In this document: positions 1 to 7,383 of the stretch, one piece after another | Layout: each line of letters begins with the position of its first letter | How positions within the stretch are numbered: the stretch's first letter is position 1 | Translations under genes and position numbers: made by a program | Notes under the pieces: generated by a model | Databases searched by the model: none | What the model was told of the DNA's origin: nothing | What the model saw: the letters and a program-made list of their open reading frames with translations, nothing else | Assembly: GCA_036675035.1 (NCBI GenBank) | Contig: JAKFFO010000080.1 | Coordinates: 1-28,853, forward strand | Length of the DNA stretch: 28,853 nt | Direction: 5' to 3' | Source: MESE01 sp036675035 | GTDB taxonomy: Bacteria; Pseudomonadota; Gammaproteobacteria; Burkholderiales; Burkholderiaceae_D

Positions 1-587
1 ATCGTATTTCCGAACAGGTCGAGACGATAGGGCAATGCGGAGCCCATTGGAAACAAATCGATCAGGCCGCCGCGCACCGAGTATTCTCCGGGCGACATCA
101 CCTGCGCCACATGGCTATATCCGGCCAGCGTCAGTTGCGCTTTCAGCTTGGTTTCATCGAGCGTTTCGCCTTGCTTGAAAAAGAACGTGTACGCGGCCAG
201 AAATGCCGGCGGCGCCATGCGCAGCAGCGCTGTAGTGGCTGGCACGATCAATACGTCGCACTGGCCGTTCTGAATTTCGTACAGGGTTGCCAGCCGCTCC
301 GAAACCAGATCCTGGTGCGGGGAGAACGCATCGTAGGGAAGCGTTTCCCAGTCCGGTAGCAAATGGCAGCGCAGTTCGGCTTGCTTGTTTTCCGCGAACC
401 AGGGAATTTCCGAAAGCAGTCTCTGCGCGTCGGTAGCGTTCGCAACCACGACCGCAAGTATGCGCTTCTGGGATTTCAGCTCGACCGCTGCTTGAGCGAG
501 CGCGTAAGCATCGGCCGAGCCGTGTGCTGTCGGAAGCGCGAAGCGTGTGCCGGATTTGGGGAGAGTTTTTCTAGGATCGAACGACAT
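1..587 (-). CDS. mfd: Transcription-repair coupling factor Mfd, N-terminal part (runs off the window)
   Basis: Reading the minus strand from the ATG at 587-585 gives about 195 uninterrupted codons to the window edge. The protein begins MSFDPRKTLPKSGTRF. It includes LLPDWETLPYDAFSPHQDL and later SPGEYSVRGGLIDLFPMGS, both typical of the UvrB-homology region at the N terminus of Mfd. Mfd is a cytoplasmic DNA translocase that removes RNA polymerase stalled at lesions and recruits UvrA. Only the damage-recognition-like N-terminal domain is visible; the RNA polymerase-interaction and helicase domains lie outside. No in-frame ATG occurs just upstream of 587. The gene diverges from ispD, a common betaproteobacterial arrangement. 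Identity is secure, but completeness cannot be judged. Confidence 0.93.
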   Translation of the reverse strand, partial: MSFDPRKTLPKSGTRFALPTAHGSADAYALAQAAVELKSQKRILAVVVANATDAQRLLSEIPWFAENKQAELRCHLLPDWETLPYDAFSPHQDLVSERLATLYEIQNGQCDVLIVPATTALLRMAPPAFLAAYTFFFKQGETLDETKLKAQLTLAGYSHVAQVMSPGEYSVRGGLIDLFPMGSALPYRLDLFGNT

Positions 588-643
588 CGAATCTCGACAT
601 CTTAAATGCCGCACAGGTCAAACATGGAACTGGATTATCCGGT

Positions 644-672
644 TTGACAGTAAAAATTTATGATGCGATTAT
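644..672 (+). promoter_or_regulatory. Candidate sigma-70 promoter for ispD-ispF
   Basis: A perfect -35 hexamer TTGACA (644-649) is followed after 17 bases by GATTAT (667-672), a four-of-six match to the -10 consensus. It lies in the mfd/ispD divergent gap and points toward ispD. Transcription would start near 680, leaving a leader of about 100 bases before the chosen ispD start. Confidence 0.5.
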
Positions 673-779
673 AAACCAAGCTCCTCTTTGCGGCCTGAGT
701 GAAAGAATGCGAAGTCGTGTTCTGCCCGGGTACTACCACTCAAGAATTTTCCCGGAAACTTCCATTTCAACGTAAAACG

Positions 780-1475
780 ATGCCTCCAAAGTACTTTGCT
801 CTGATTCCTGCCGCCGGCATTGGCGTTCGCATGGGGGGCGAGCAGCCGAAGCAATATTTGCAGCTCGCCGGAAAGCCTATGCTCAGCCATGTGCTTGACA
901 CATTTTCCGCTTCGCAGGTGATTCAGCATACCTTTGTGGTGGTTGGCGCCCACGACGGATATATACAGGACGTGATTTCGGACCTGCCGCAAGCCGACGG
1001 GCGGATTACCGTTCTGTACAACGGAGGTTCGACGCGGCGTGAATCGGTTCTCAATGGATTGCGTGCGATCCGCGAGCAAGTCGGCAATACGGACTGGATG
1101 CTGGTACATGATGCGGCGCGGCCGGGATTGACTACTGAGTTGATTGACAAGCTGACATGTGCGCTGGCGGATGATCCAACCGGCGGGCTGCTCGCAATGC
1201 CGCTGGCCGACACGCTCAAGCGCAGCGATATAGACCACCGCGTCGAATCAACCGTGTCACGCGAGCGCCTATGGGCTGCACAGACTCCGCAAATGTTTCG
1301 TTATGCGTTATTGCGTCGGGCGTTGGAAAATGCGGGCGAGGTTACCGACGAGGCGAGTGCGGTCGAGGCGCTGGGAATGCGTCCCCTGCTGGTGGAAGGC
1401 AGCTTGCGCAACTTCAAGGTGACTTTGCCGCAGGATCTGCATTGGGCGGAATTATTTTTGAAGGATATTTCATGA
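780..1475 (+). CDS. ispD: 2-C-methyl-D-erythritol 4-phosphate cytidylyltransferase IspD
   Basis: IspD joins CTP to methylerythritol phosphate in the cytoplasmic MEP pathway for isoprenoid precursors. The N terminus has the signature LIPAAGIGVRMGGEQPKQY (residues 8-26), including the CTP-binding Arg17 and Lys24. Further on is VHDAARPGLT, the conserved Asp/Arg loop of the family. The length of 231 residues is normal. The reading frame is open upstream to a GTG at 699, but the extra 27 residues are unlike the family, so the ATG at 780 is preferred although no clear Shine-Dalgarno precedes it. The stop overlaps the ispF start (ATGA), so the two are translationally coupled. Confidence 0.95.
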   Translation: MPPKYFALIPAAGIGVRMGGEQPKQYLQLAGKPMLSHVLDTFSASQVIQHTFVVVGAHDGYIQDVISDLPQADGRITVLYNGGSTRRESVLNGLRAIREQVGNTDWMLVHDAARPGLTTELIDKLTCALADDPTGGLLAMPLADTLKRSDIDHRVESTVSRERLWAAQTPQMFRYALLRRALENAGEVTDEASAVEALGMRPLLVEGSLRNFKVTLPQDLHWAELFLKDIS

Positions 1476-1963
1476 GCGACTTTCCCGCATTCCGTATCGG
1501 TCAGGGCTACGATTGCCATGCGCTGGTACCGGCACGCAAGCTTGTCATCGGCGGTGTGACGATCCCGCACCCGACCGGCCTGCTCGGGCACTCGGACGCC
1601 GATGTTTTGCTGCATGCCATTACCGACGCGCTTTTCGGCGCTGCCGGATTGGGCGATATCGGGCGGCATTTTCCAGATACGTCGCCTGAATTTTCCGGCG
1701 CCGATTCACTCGCATTGCTGGCCGAGACGATGAACAGACTCCAGGTAGCCGGATACACAATCGGCAATATCGACGCAACAATCATTGCCCAGGCGCCCAA
1801 AATGGCGCCGTATATCGCCCAAATGGTTACCAACGTGGCTCGAGCAACGGGTCTGGCGCCTGACCGCGTGAATATCAAAGCCAAAACCAATGAAAAACTC
1901 GGCTATTTGGGCCGGGAAGAAGGAATAGCGGCAGAGGCAATTGCATTGGTCTATTCCCGCTAA
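1472..1963 (+). CDS. ispF: 2-C-methyl-D-erythritol 2,4-cyclodiphosphate synthase IspF
   Basis: IspF cyclises CDP-methylerythritol 2-phosphate to the cyclodiphosphate, two steps after IspD; IspE acts between them and is not in this window. The protein starts MSDFPAFRIGQGYDCHAL, where Asp14 and His16 are the usual zinc ligands. GLLGHSDADVLLHAITDALF and GDIGRHFPDT follow, both diagnostic of the family. Near the C terminus, NIKAKTNEKLGYLGREEGIA is the conserved CMP-binding and trimer region. The length of 163 residues is standard. The start ATG lies inside the ispD stop (ATGA). Confidence 0.96.
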   Translation: MSDFPAFRIGQGYDCHALVPARKLVIGGVTIPHPTGLLGHSDADVLLHAITDALFGAAGLGDIGRHFPDTSPEFSGADSLALLAETMNRLQVAGYTIGNIDATIIAQAPKMAPYIAQMVTNVARATGLAPDRVNIKAKTNEKLGYLGREEGIAAEAIALVYSR

Positions 1964-2529
1964 CGGTTTGGGCACATACCGGCGGCGGTGCTGTTGGGAA
2001 ATTGGTACACGTTCCGGCACGCACCTCAGCTATATCTCTTCGCATGCGGGGCACTCGGCCAATCGCTTCAGGCATCTTGAGACTTTGCATTCTATGGAAG
2101 TCAACGATGCGTTAGCTATGCGGCGCCAATCGAAACAAACCTGCGGCAAATCGCAAAAGCACAACTCCAGGCGCTGGAAATAACGAAATATCCGAGTGAC
2201 TGCTCCTGAAAACGCGACGGTCTTCTGCACAAAGTTGTGTAGAATTATTGCCATAGAGCAAATGCCATGCCAAAATAACTTCCGCATGTCCTTCGTTCTG
2301 ACTCAACGATTCTCGTGACAGCATAGGTCCCTTGGCGTTATTAACGATAGCGCATGCGCGTGCCGCTCTTCCCAGGAACGGGATTGCTGCATGAATTGAA
2401 ACCGGAAATCGTTTACGCGGCAGCGTTTATTGGATACAACGATGTATGCAGCAAAGGATTATGTCCCGCTGATCTGCTTCGCTGGACGGGCGTCTAGTGG
2501 CAATTACGCGATGATGTAGGGAGAGCATC
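1964..2529 (+). other. Intergenic region with a possible 47-codon ORF
   Basis: No recognisable gene, RNA or repeat was found in these 566 bases. A short frame from ATG 2354 to TAG 2497 would encode 47 residues (MRVPLFPGTGLLHELKPEIV, then an Ala/Gly-rich stretch and CSKGLCPADLLRWTGV). It has no convincing ribosome-binding site and no recognised relatives, so it is noted only as a possibility. The last bases carry AGGGAGAG (2518-2525), the ribosome-binding site of the next gene. No terminator was seen after ispF. Confidence 0.3.
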
Positions 2530-4038
2530 TTGGAAAGTTACATGGATGAAAGCCTTATGGAGCGGTTGAAAAGCAAGGCGGCAGGCAGCGCAGACGGATC
2601 TCGCGGCAAAGCCCTGGTCGCTTCCAGTGTGATGCATGTGCTGGTATTTGGCGCTTTACTGGCGACTGCGTTACTTGTTTACTTCGGCTGGCAGTTGGCA
2701 TCTGACAATTCCCGTATCGACTCAATGTTGTACATCGGACTGACTGCGGTTGCGTTGAGCGCTGCGGTCGTGGCATTACGGATATTTTTCATCCCGCTGG
2801 AAATTCCCGATGGGCGCGCGATTACGCGCAGCGAAGCGCCAAGGCTGTTCGAAACGCTCGACAAAATGTGCAAGAAGCTGGATGGACCGGCAATCGACCA
2901 TGTATTGATCACACGCGATTACAGTGCCCGAATTTTGCCGTTGCGAACGCGCGCCATTTTCGGCGGATATACCAATTACCTGATATTGGGACTTCCATAC
3001 ATGCTGGGCGTTCCGGCCAAGGAAATGCTTTCGACCATAGCGCGCGATTACGGTTACCTCTGTGGTGCCCATGGAAGGCTGGCTGCCCGCGTGTATCGGC
3101 AAAATGCGACATTTATTGCGTTAAGCGGGCAGGTCGGCCGTAAATCGAATGCCGGCCGCGGCAATGCCTTGCTTGCCTCCATCATGCGTTTCTTCATGGG
3201 GTATTACGTGGCTAATACGGCCGTATTCCTGCGGCAAAGCGGCCTGGAAGCCGACGTTGCTTCTACCAGAATGTTCGGAGCGCAAATCAGGTCCAACGGA
3301 TTGATTCGGGATGCGTTGCTCGGGCGATGGATCCAGGAAGAGTTCTGGCCGAAGTTAATGAAACAGGCAGAAAGCAATCCACGCCCGACCTTCATGCCGT
3401 TTGCGGCAATGCGAACCGCTTTCGATGCAAGCTATGATCAGTGGGCAACGAGGGAGCGATTGACCGAAGCCTGGATGGAAAATCCGATCCTGCACGATAT
3501 TCATCCGCCACTGCGCGATCGGGTTGAGGCGCTCGCGCAGCCTGGATTGCTTCCGGCACGTGTCAAGGTAACCGCGGCTGCTGCGCTGCTAGAAGATGCG
3601 ACCAAGCGTATCGTCGAAGAGTTTGATCAAGAGTGGTGGCAACAGGAGAAAAAAACCTGGGATGCGAAATTCCATAATGCTGCGCGCTCCAAGTCTCGCA
3701 TGCGCGATCTTTCCGATTTCCAGATGCACGAACAAGAAGAACTGGCATCATTGAGGGCCGAGTTTGATTCACTGGAAGCAGCCAAACCGGTACTGGAAGA
3801 TCTTCTGCGGCAGCCTGGCGGTCCGTTTCCAAAGGCGGCTTATCTGTATGGCCGCATTCTGCTGGATGAAAATAATGACCTCGGACTCGAGCACCTGACT
3901 GTTGCGGCCAATAATGATGCGAGCCTGGCCGAAGAGGCGGCCCATGCAGGTTACTTTTATCTCTTGAAGCAGCATGGCGAACAAGCCGCGCAGGACTGGT
4001 GGGACAAATTCACGCCGGCGACTGCCGAATGCGAGTAA
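2530..4038 (+). CDS. Membrane-anchored M48-peptidase-like protein with a destroyed HExxH motif
   Basis: Two hydrophobic segments near the N terminus (about residues 31-55 and 65-85) are followed by a region laid out like M48 metallopeptidases (HtpX/YcaL/BepA-like): GGYTNYLILGLPYMLGV, the zinc-helix region, GAHGRLAARVYRQ, and LEADVAS, the usual third-ligand segment with Glu240. The catalytic helix reads STIARDYGYLCGAHG where active relatives have AHExGHL. Both zinc histidines (here Arg172 and Tyr176) and the catalytic glutamate (here Asp173) are replaced, so proteolysis is not expected. The remaining C-terminal part, about residues 330-502, is charged and helical with possible repeat-like packing. 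TTG at 2530 is chosen as start because AGGGAGAG ends a few bases before it; ATG 2542 is the alternative. A scaffold or regulatory role is inference. Confidence 0.72.
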   Translation: MESYMDESLMERLKSKAAGSADGSRGKALVASSVMHVLVFGALLATALLVYFGWQLASDNSRIDSMLYIGLTAVALSAAVVALRIFFIPLEIPDGRAITRSEAPRLFETLDKMCKKLDGPAIDHVLITRDYSARILPLRTRAIFGGYTNYLILGLPYMLGVPAKEMLSTIARDYGYLCGAHGRLAARVYRQNATFIALSGQVGRKSNAGRGNALLASIMRFFMGYYVANTAVFLRQSGLEADVASTRMFGAQIRSNGLIRDALLGRWIQEEFWPKLMKQAESNPRPTFMPFAAMRTAFDASYDQWATRERLTEAWMENPILHDIHPPLRDRVEALAQPGLLPARVKVTAAAALLEDATKRIVEEFDQEWWQQEKKTWDAKFHNAARSKSRMRDLSDFQMHEQEELASLRAEFDSLEAAKPVLEDLLRQPGGPFPKAAYLYGRILLDENNDLGLEHLTVAANNDASLAEEAAHAGYFYLLKQHGEQAAQDWWDKFTPATAECE

Positions 4039-4039
4039 T

Positions 4040-4060
4040 GGCCGGTTGCTTGCCGGCCTT
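4040..4060 (+). terminator. Hairpin just after the M48-like gene
   Basis: GGCCGG (4040-4045), a seven-base loop and CCGGCC (4053-4058) form a short GC-only stem starting two bases after the stop codon. Only TTAT follows, so it is a weak or imperfect intrinsic terminator. Confidence 0.45.
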
Positions 4061-4476
4061 ATCAATGGCGATGTCATTGCGGGCATCAATCTGACCTAAC
4101 CCGCGGTTCCGGAGGCCCCCTCGCCACCCCATCCTCTGGATTGGCCAACCAAATCGACTTCATTCACCGGCACTTCGGTTAAAAAAAGCGGTGCTTTGAG
4201 ATGGCGACTTTCGTAGCTAGTGCTGGATCTCGGCCATCGCGTTCTGCGATTTCGTCGGCAATCCACCAAATACTAAACTTCTCCTCGGGTCTGAACACTC
4301 ATTGCTTTTCACAATGAGCTGAATTGAATTTGCCAATTTGGGAAATTGATAACAAGCGCTCACAATGCAATGGAAATTCGGGCAAAGACTAAAGAATTTC
4401 AATGGGCGTGCCGTACATGTGAAAAGCAGGGCGCGTTGGCGATTCCATCATACCGATCACTATCTAGGAGACATAC
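4061..4476 (+). other. Intergenic region upstream of rubrerythrin
   Basis: No gene is supported in these roughly 400 bases. The stretch 4315-4380 is AT-rich and probably contains the promoter of the rubrerythrin gene, but no clean -35/-10 pair could be assigned. AGGAG at 4466-4470 is the ribosome-binding site for the gene at 4477. Confidence 0.4.
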
Positions 4477-4899
4477 ATGGCTAACCTCAAAGGCTCCAAA
4501 ACAGAAGCCAATCTGAAAGCCGCATTTGCCGGCGAATCGCAGGCAAACCGCCGCTACCTGTATTTCGCAAACAAAGCGGATATCGAAGGCCAGAATGATG
4601 TTGCCGCGCTATTCCGATCAACCGCCGAAGGCGAGACTGGACACGCGCACGGCCACCTTGAGTATCTTGAGACTGTCGGCGATCCCGCTACCGGCTTGCC
4701 GATCGGCTCATCGCGGCAGAACCTGCAAGCTGCTGTGGCAGGTGAAACGCATGAATACACGGATATGTATCCAGGCATGGCCAAGGCTGCTCGTGAAGAA
4801 GGTTTCGATGAAATCGCGGACTGGTTCGAAACACTGGCCAAGGCTGAGCGTTCGCATGCGAATCGCTATCAGAAAGCGCTCGACGCACTCGTCGATTAA
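4477..4899 (+). CDS. Rubrerythrin-type diiron protein lacking the rubredoxin domain
   Basis: This 140-residue four-helix protein carries the full rubrerythrin diiron ligand set: Glu20 (AFAGESQANRRY), Glu53 and His56 (AEGETGHAHGH), Glu90 and Glu93 (AGETHEYTDMYPG), Glu124 and His127 (AKAERSHANRY). Rubrerythrins reduce hydrogen peroxide in the cytoplasm using an electron donor. The usual C-terminal rubredoxin domain with CxxC pairs is absent, since the protein stops right after the fourth helix. Electrons must therefore come from a separate partner, and the Fe-S protein encoded next door is an obvious candidate, by inference. AGGAG lies six bases before the ATG. The gene opens a same-strand cluster that continues to 7362, though 219 bases and a hairpin separate it from the next gene. 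Confidence 0.93.
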   Translation: MANLKGSKTEANLKAAFAGESQANRRYLYFANKADIEGQNDVAALFRSTAEGETGHAHGHLEYLETVGDPATGLPIGSSRQNLQAAVAGETHEYTDMYPGMAKAAREEGFDEIADWFETLAKAERSHANRYQKALDALVD

Positions 4900-4918
4900 G
4901 CCGCGAATGAAGCGCATC

Positions 4919-4946
4919 GAACCTTCCCCATCAACGGGGGAGGTTC
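4919..4946 (+). promoter_or_regulatory. Strong hairpin between rubrerythrin and the Fe-S gene
   Basis: GAACCTTCCCC (4919-4929) pairs with GGGGGAGGTTC (4936-4946) over 11 positions with one G-U, around a six-base loop. No T-tract follows. It could be a partial terminator, a 3' stabiliser of the rubrerythrin message or an mRNA processing site, any of which would uncouple rubrerythrin level from the downstream genes. Confidence 0.45.
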
Positions 4947-5118
4947 ATGCGGATTGGCGGCCCTGGTCAAGAGATGCGCAGTTGGATTACGGGTCCATCG
5001 CCAACTCGCATCGCACAACGCTTCCGAAGCCTGCGCTATGGAGGTTGACCGCAAGCCGGTTCCAATAGCCGTTGCGCTGACGACCGAATGACATTATCCG
5101 TTTCCATACCGAGATCCC

Positions 5119-6456
5119 ATGTCGAACCGAGAAGGCAACCTCGAAGCTCCCACTCGTCATCCGCTGGACTGGAAGAGCGACGATTTCTACAACGAAGATT
5201 CGCTTAATAAAGAGCTGGAGCGCGTTTTCGATATATGCCATGGCTGCCGCCGTTGCGTGTCGCTGTGCGGTACTTTCCCTACGCTGTTCGATCTGGTCGA
5301 CGAATCGCCGACAATGGAAGTCGATGGCGTTGACAAGAAGGATTACTGGAAGGCGGTTGACCTGTGTTATTTATGCGACGTGTGCTACATGACCAAGTGT
5401 CCCTACACGCCGCCGCACTCGTGGAACGTCGATTTCCCGCACCTGATGTTGCGTGCGAAAGCAGTCAAGTTCAAGAAAGGCGAAGTCGTGTTCCGGGATA
5501 AATTTCTGTCGAACCCCGATGCGCTGGGCAAGTTCGCGGGAATCCCGATAGTGACCCAGTCCGTCAACGCGGTAAATAAAACAAAAATCGCACGCAATGC
5601 GCTGGAAAATGTGCTCGGCGTCGACAGCAATGCATGGTTGCCCGAATTTGCGCCAAAGAAGTTTCGCTCGGATGCTGCAGCATCCGTAGCGCATCCGGTG
5701 AGGGACGGTGCACTTACTCCCGGCAAAGTCGCCGTGTACTCGACCTGCTATGTGAACTATAACGAACCTGGCGTCGGGCATGATCTGCTGGCAATCCTGA
5801 ACCACAATGAAATTCCCTATGTACTGGTGGACAAGGAAGCTTGCTGCGGAATGCCGAAGCTGGAGCAGGGCGATCTGGAGAGCGTGGAGAAAAAAAAGAA
5901 CGTCAATATTGCGCGCCTCGCGGCGCTGGCAAAGCAAGGATATGCGATCCTGACACCGATTCCGTCGTGCACGCTGATGTACAAGCAGGAACTGCCGCTG
6001 ATGTTTCCCGGCGACTCCGACACGCAACTGGTCAAGGAAGCGATGTGGGATCCGTTCGAATATTTCATTGCGCGCAATCGCGACGGCTTGTTGAAAACCG
6101 ATTTCAAGCAATCGCTCGGAAATGTGTCATACCATATACCTTGCCATTCGCGCGTGCAGAACGTCGGGAGAAAGACGGCGGAAACTTTGCAGCTGATTCC
6201 TGATACGACACTGAATATCGTGGAACGGTGTTCCGGCCATGCCGGCACCTTCGGCGTAAAAAAGGAATTTCATCGCACCGCGATGAAAATCGGCAAGCCG
6301 GTATTCAAGGCGATGGCTAACAACGAACCGGATTACATTTCTTCAGACTGCCAGCTTGCGGGACATCATATTGAACAAGGCATGTCGGAGGCAGGATTGA
6401 AAAAAACCGAGATGGCGCATCCATTGGCGCTATTGCGAAAAGCTTACGATATCTGA
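5119..6456 (+). CDS. Fe-S oxidoreductase with two 4Fe-4S motifs and two CCG domains (GlpC/HdrD-like)
   Basis: The N-terminal part has two cluster-binding motifs: Cys40, 43, 46, 50 (CxxCxxCxxxC) and Cys83, 86, 89, 94 (CxxCxxCxxxxC, ending CPYTPPH). Two CCG-type domains follow. The first includes Cys210 and CCGMP at 242-246. The second includes PCHSR (Cys342), RCSGHAGTFG (Cys371) and SSDC (Cys411). This is the architecture of heterodisulfide-reductase D and anaerobic glycerol-3-phosphate dehydrogenase C subunits, which pass electrons between cofactors and quinones or disulfides. No membrane segment was seen. The substrate is unknown. Start ATG 5119 gives 445 residues; the ribosome-binding site is weak. 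Placement between rubrerythrin and an EncFtn-type ferritin suggests an electron-transfer role in peroxide or iron handling, by inference. Confidence 0.88.
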   Translation: MSNREGNLEAPTRHPLDWKSDDFYNEDSLNKELERVFDICHGCRRCVSLCGTFPTLFDLVDESPTMEVDGVDKKDYWKAVDLCYLCDVCYMTKCPYTPPHSWNVDFPHLMLRAKAVKFKKGEVVFRDKFLSNPDALGKFAGIPIVTQSVNAVNKTKIARNALENVLGVDSNAWLPEFAPKKFRSDAAASVAHPVRDGALTPGKVAVYSTCYVNYNEPGVGHDLLAILNHNEIPYVLVDKEACCGMPKLEQGDLESVEKKKNVNIARLAALAKQGYAILTPIPSCTLMYKQELPLMFPGDSDTQLVKEAMWDPFEYFIARNRDGLLKTDFKQSLGNVSYHIPCHSRVQNVGRKTAETLQLIPDTTLNIVERCSGHAGTFGVKKEFHRTAMKIGKPVFKAMANNEPDYISSDCQLAGHHIEQGMSEAGLKKTEMAHPLALLRKAYDI

Positions 6457-6469
6457 TTGGAGTAAAAGT

Positions 6470-6766
6470 ATGGCGAACGAAGGCTATCACGAACCGATTG
6501 ACAGACTTTCCGCAGAAACGATGGATATGCACCGCGCAATTACATCGTTGATGGAAGAACTTGAAGCGGTGGACTGGTATAACCAGCGCGTCGATGCTGC
6601 GACGGATCCGGAATTGAAGGCGATTCTCGCGCACAATCGCGATGAGGAAAAAGAGCACGCAGCAATGGTGCTGGAATGGATTCGTCGCCGGGACCCGAAA
6701 ATGGATCATGAATTGCGTGAGGCGCTTTTCAAAGCAGGTCCGATTACCGGCAATCACGACGATTAA
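6470..6766 (+). CDS. EncFtn-type (encapsulated-ferritin-like) ferroxidase, short form
   Basis: This 98-residue, two-helix protein closely resembles the ferritin-like cargo of encapsulins (the EncFtn family described from Rhodospirillum rubrum). Conserved blocks are SLMEELEAVDWYNQRVDA (residues 26-43) and AHNRDEEKEHAAMVLEWIRR (54-73). By position, Glu30, Glu60 and His63 match the di-iron ferroxidase ligands, and Trp36-Tyr37 the conserved aromatic pair. Such proteins assemble as rings and oxidise ferrous iron. The protein ends soon after the second helix (GPITGNHDD), with no C-terminal extension or hydrophobic encapsulin-targeting peptide, and no encapsulin gene is in the window. GGAG precedes the ATG. 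The gene sits 13 bases after the Fe-S gene and 14 before the DUF3501 gene, so it is clearly co-transcribed. Confidence 0.9.
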   Translation: MANEGYHEPIDRLSAETMDMHRAITSLMEELEAVDWYNQRVDAATDPELKAILAHNRDEEKEHAAMVLEWIRRRDPKMDHELREALFKAGPITGNHDD

Positions 6767-6780
6767 GGAGAAATGTGCCA

Positions 6781-7362
6781 ATGGCAATTTCGCGCGAGAG
6801 TTTGCTGACGCTTGAGGCGTATGCCAAGGCCCGTCCTGAAATGCGCGCCGAGGTCATCAAGCACAAGAAGAATCGCACGGTTCAGCTTGGCAATCACCTG
6901 TCGTTGCTGTTTGAGGACGAGATGACGCTCCGATACCAGGTGCAGGAAATGCTGCGAATCGAAAAGATCTTCGACGAAGAAGGTATTCAATCAGAACTTG
7001 ATGCATACAATCCGCTGGTACCGGATGGCAGCAATTTCAAGGCGACCATGCTGATCGAATATACCAACGAAACCGAACGCAGGGCAGCGCTTGCCAAGTT
7101 GATTGGAATCGAGGATCGATTGTTCATTCAGGTAGAAGGGCAAGAGCGCGTGTACGCGATTGCCGATGAAGATCTGGACCGCGAGAATTCAGATAAGACG
7201 TCTGCCGTCCATTTCGTCCGTTTTGAACTGACACAGGGAATGAAAGATGCGCTGAAAAGTGGTGCGCAAATGATGCTTGGATGCGATCACCCAAACTATC
7301 CGGCGCATCTTGAGGAATTGCCGCATGAGGCAATGGTTTCCTTGCTTCAGGATCTAACGTAA
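6781..7362 (+). CDS. DUF3501 family protein
   Basis: The start MAISRESLLTLEAYAKARPE and the blocks HKKNRTVQLGNHLSLLFEDE and YNPLVPDGSNFKATMLIEY match my recollection of the uncharacterised DUF3501 family. It is soluble, with no signal peptide or membrane segment, and no metal-binding cysteine cluster; HP and HL pairs near the C terminus (CDHPNYPAHLEE) could bind metal, but that is a guess. The family is often encoded beside a CCG-domain Fe-S protein and rubrerythrin, as here, so a role with them is likely but unproven. ATG 6781 lies ten bases after AAGGAG (6765-6770); an in-frame GTG at 6775 would add two residues. The gene converges on envZ with only 21 bases between stops and no visible terminator. 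Confidence 0.85.
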   Translation: MAISRESLLTLEAYAKARPEMRAEVIKHKKNRTVQLGNHLSLLFEDEMTLRYQVQEMLRIEKIFDEEGIQSELDAYNPLVPDGSNFKATMLIEYTNETERRAALAKLIGIEDRLFIQVEGQERVYAIADEDLDRENSDKTSAVHFVRFELTQGMKDALKSGAQMMLGCDHPNYPAHLEELPHEAMVSLLQDLT

Positions 7363-7383
7363 GACGCAATGAAGTGTCCGGCA

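Noticed and set aside
699..779. Upstream extension of ispD to a GTG at 699
   Set aside because: The added 27 residues do not resemble IspD N termini and there is no ribosome-binding site before the GTG.
669..1238. 189-codon minus-strand frame opposite ispD
   Set aside because: It lies over a clearly real gene in another frame and has no recognisable product.
4355..4366. AGCGCTCACAAT, identical to half of an idealised lac operator
   Set aside because: Only one half matches; the other side is not symmetric and no LacI-type regulator or sugar gene is nearby.
5371..6111. 246-codon minus-strand frame opposite the Fe-S gene
   Set aside because: Antisense shadow of a well-supported coding sequence.
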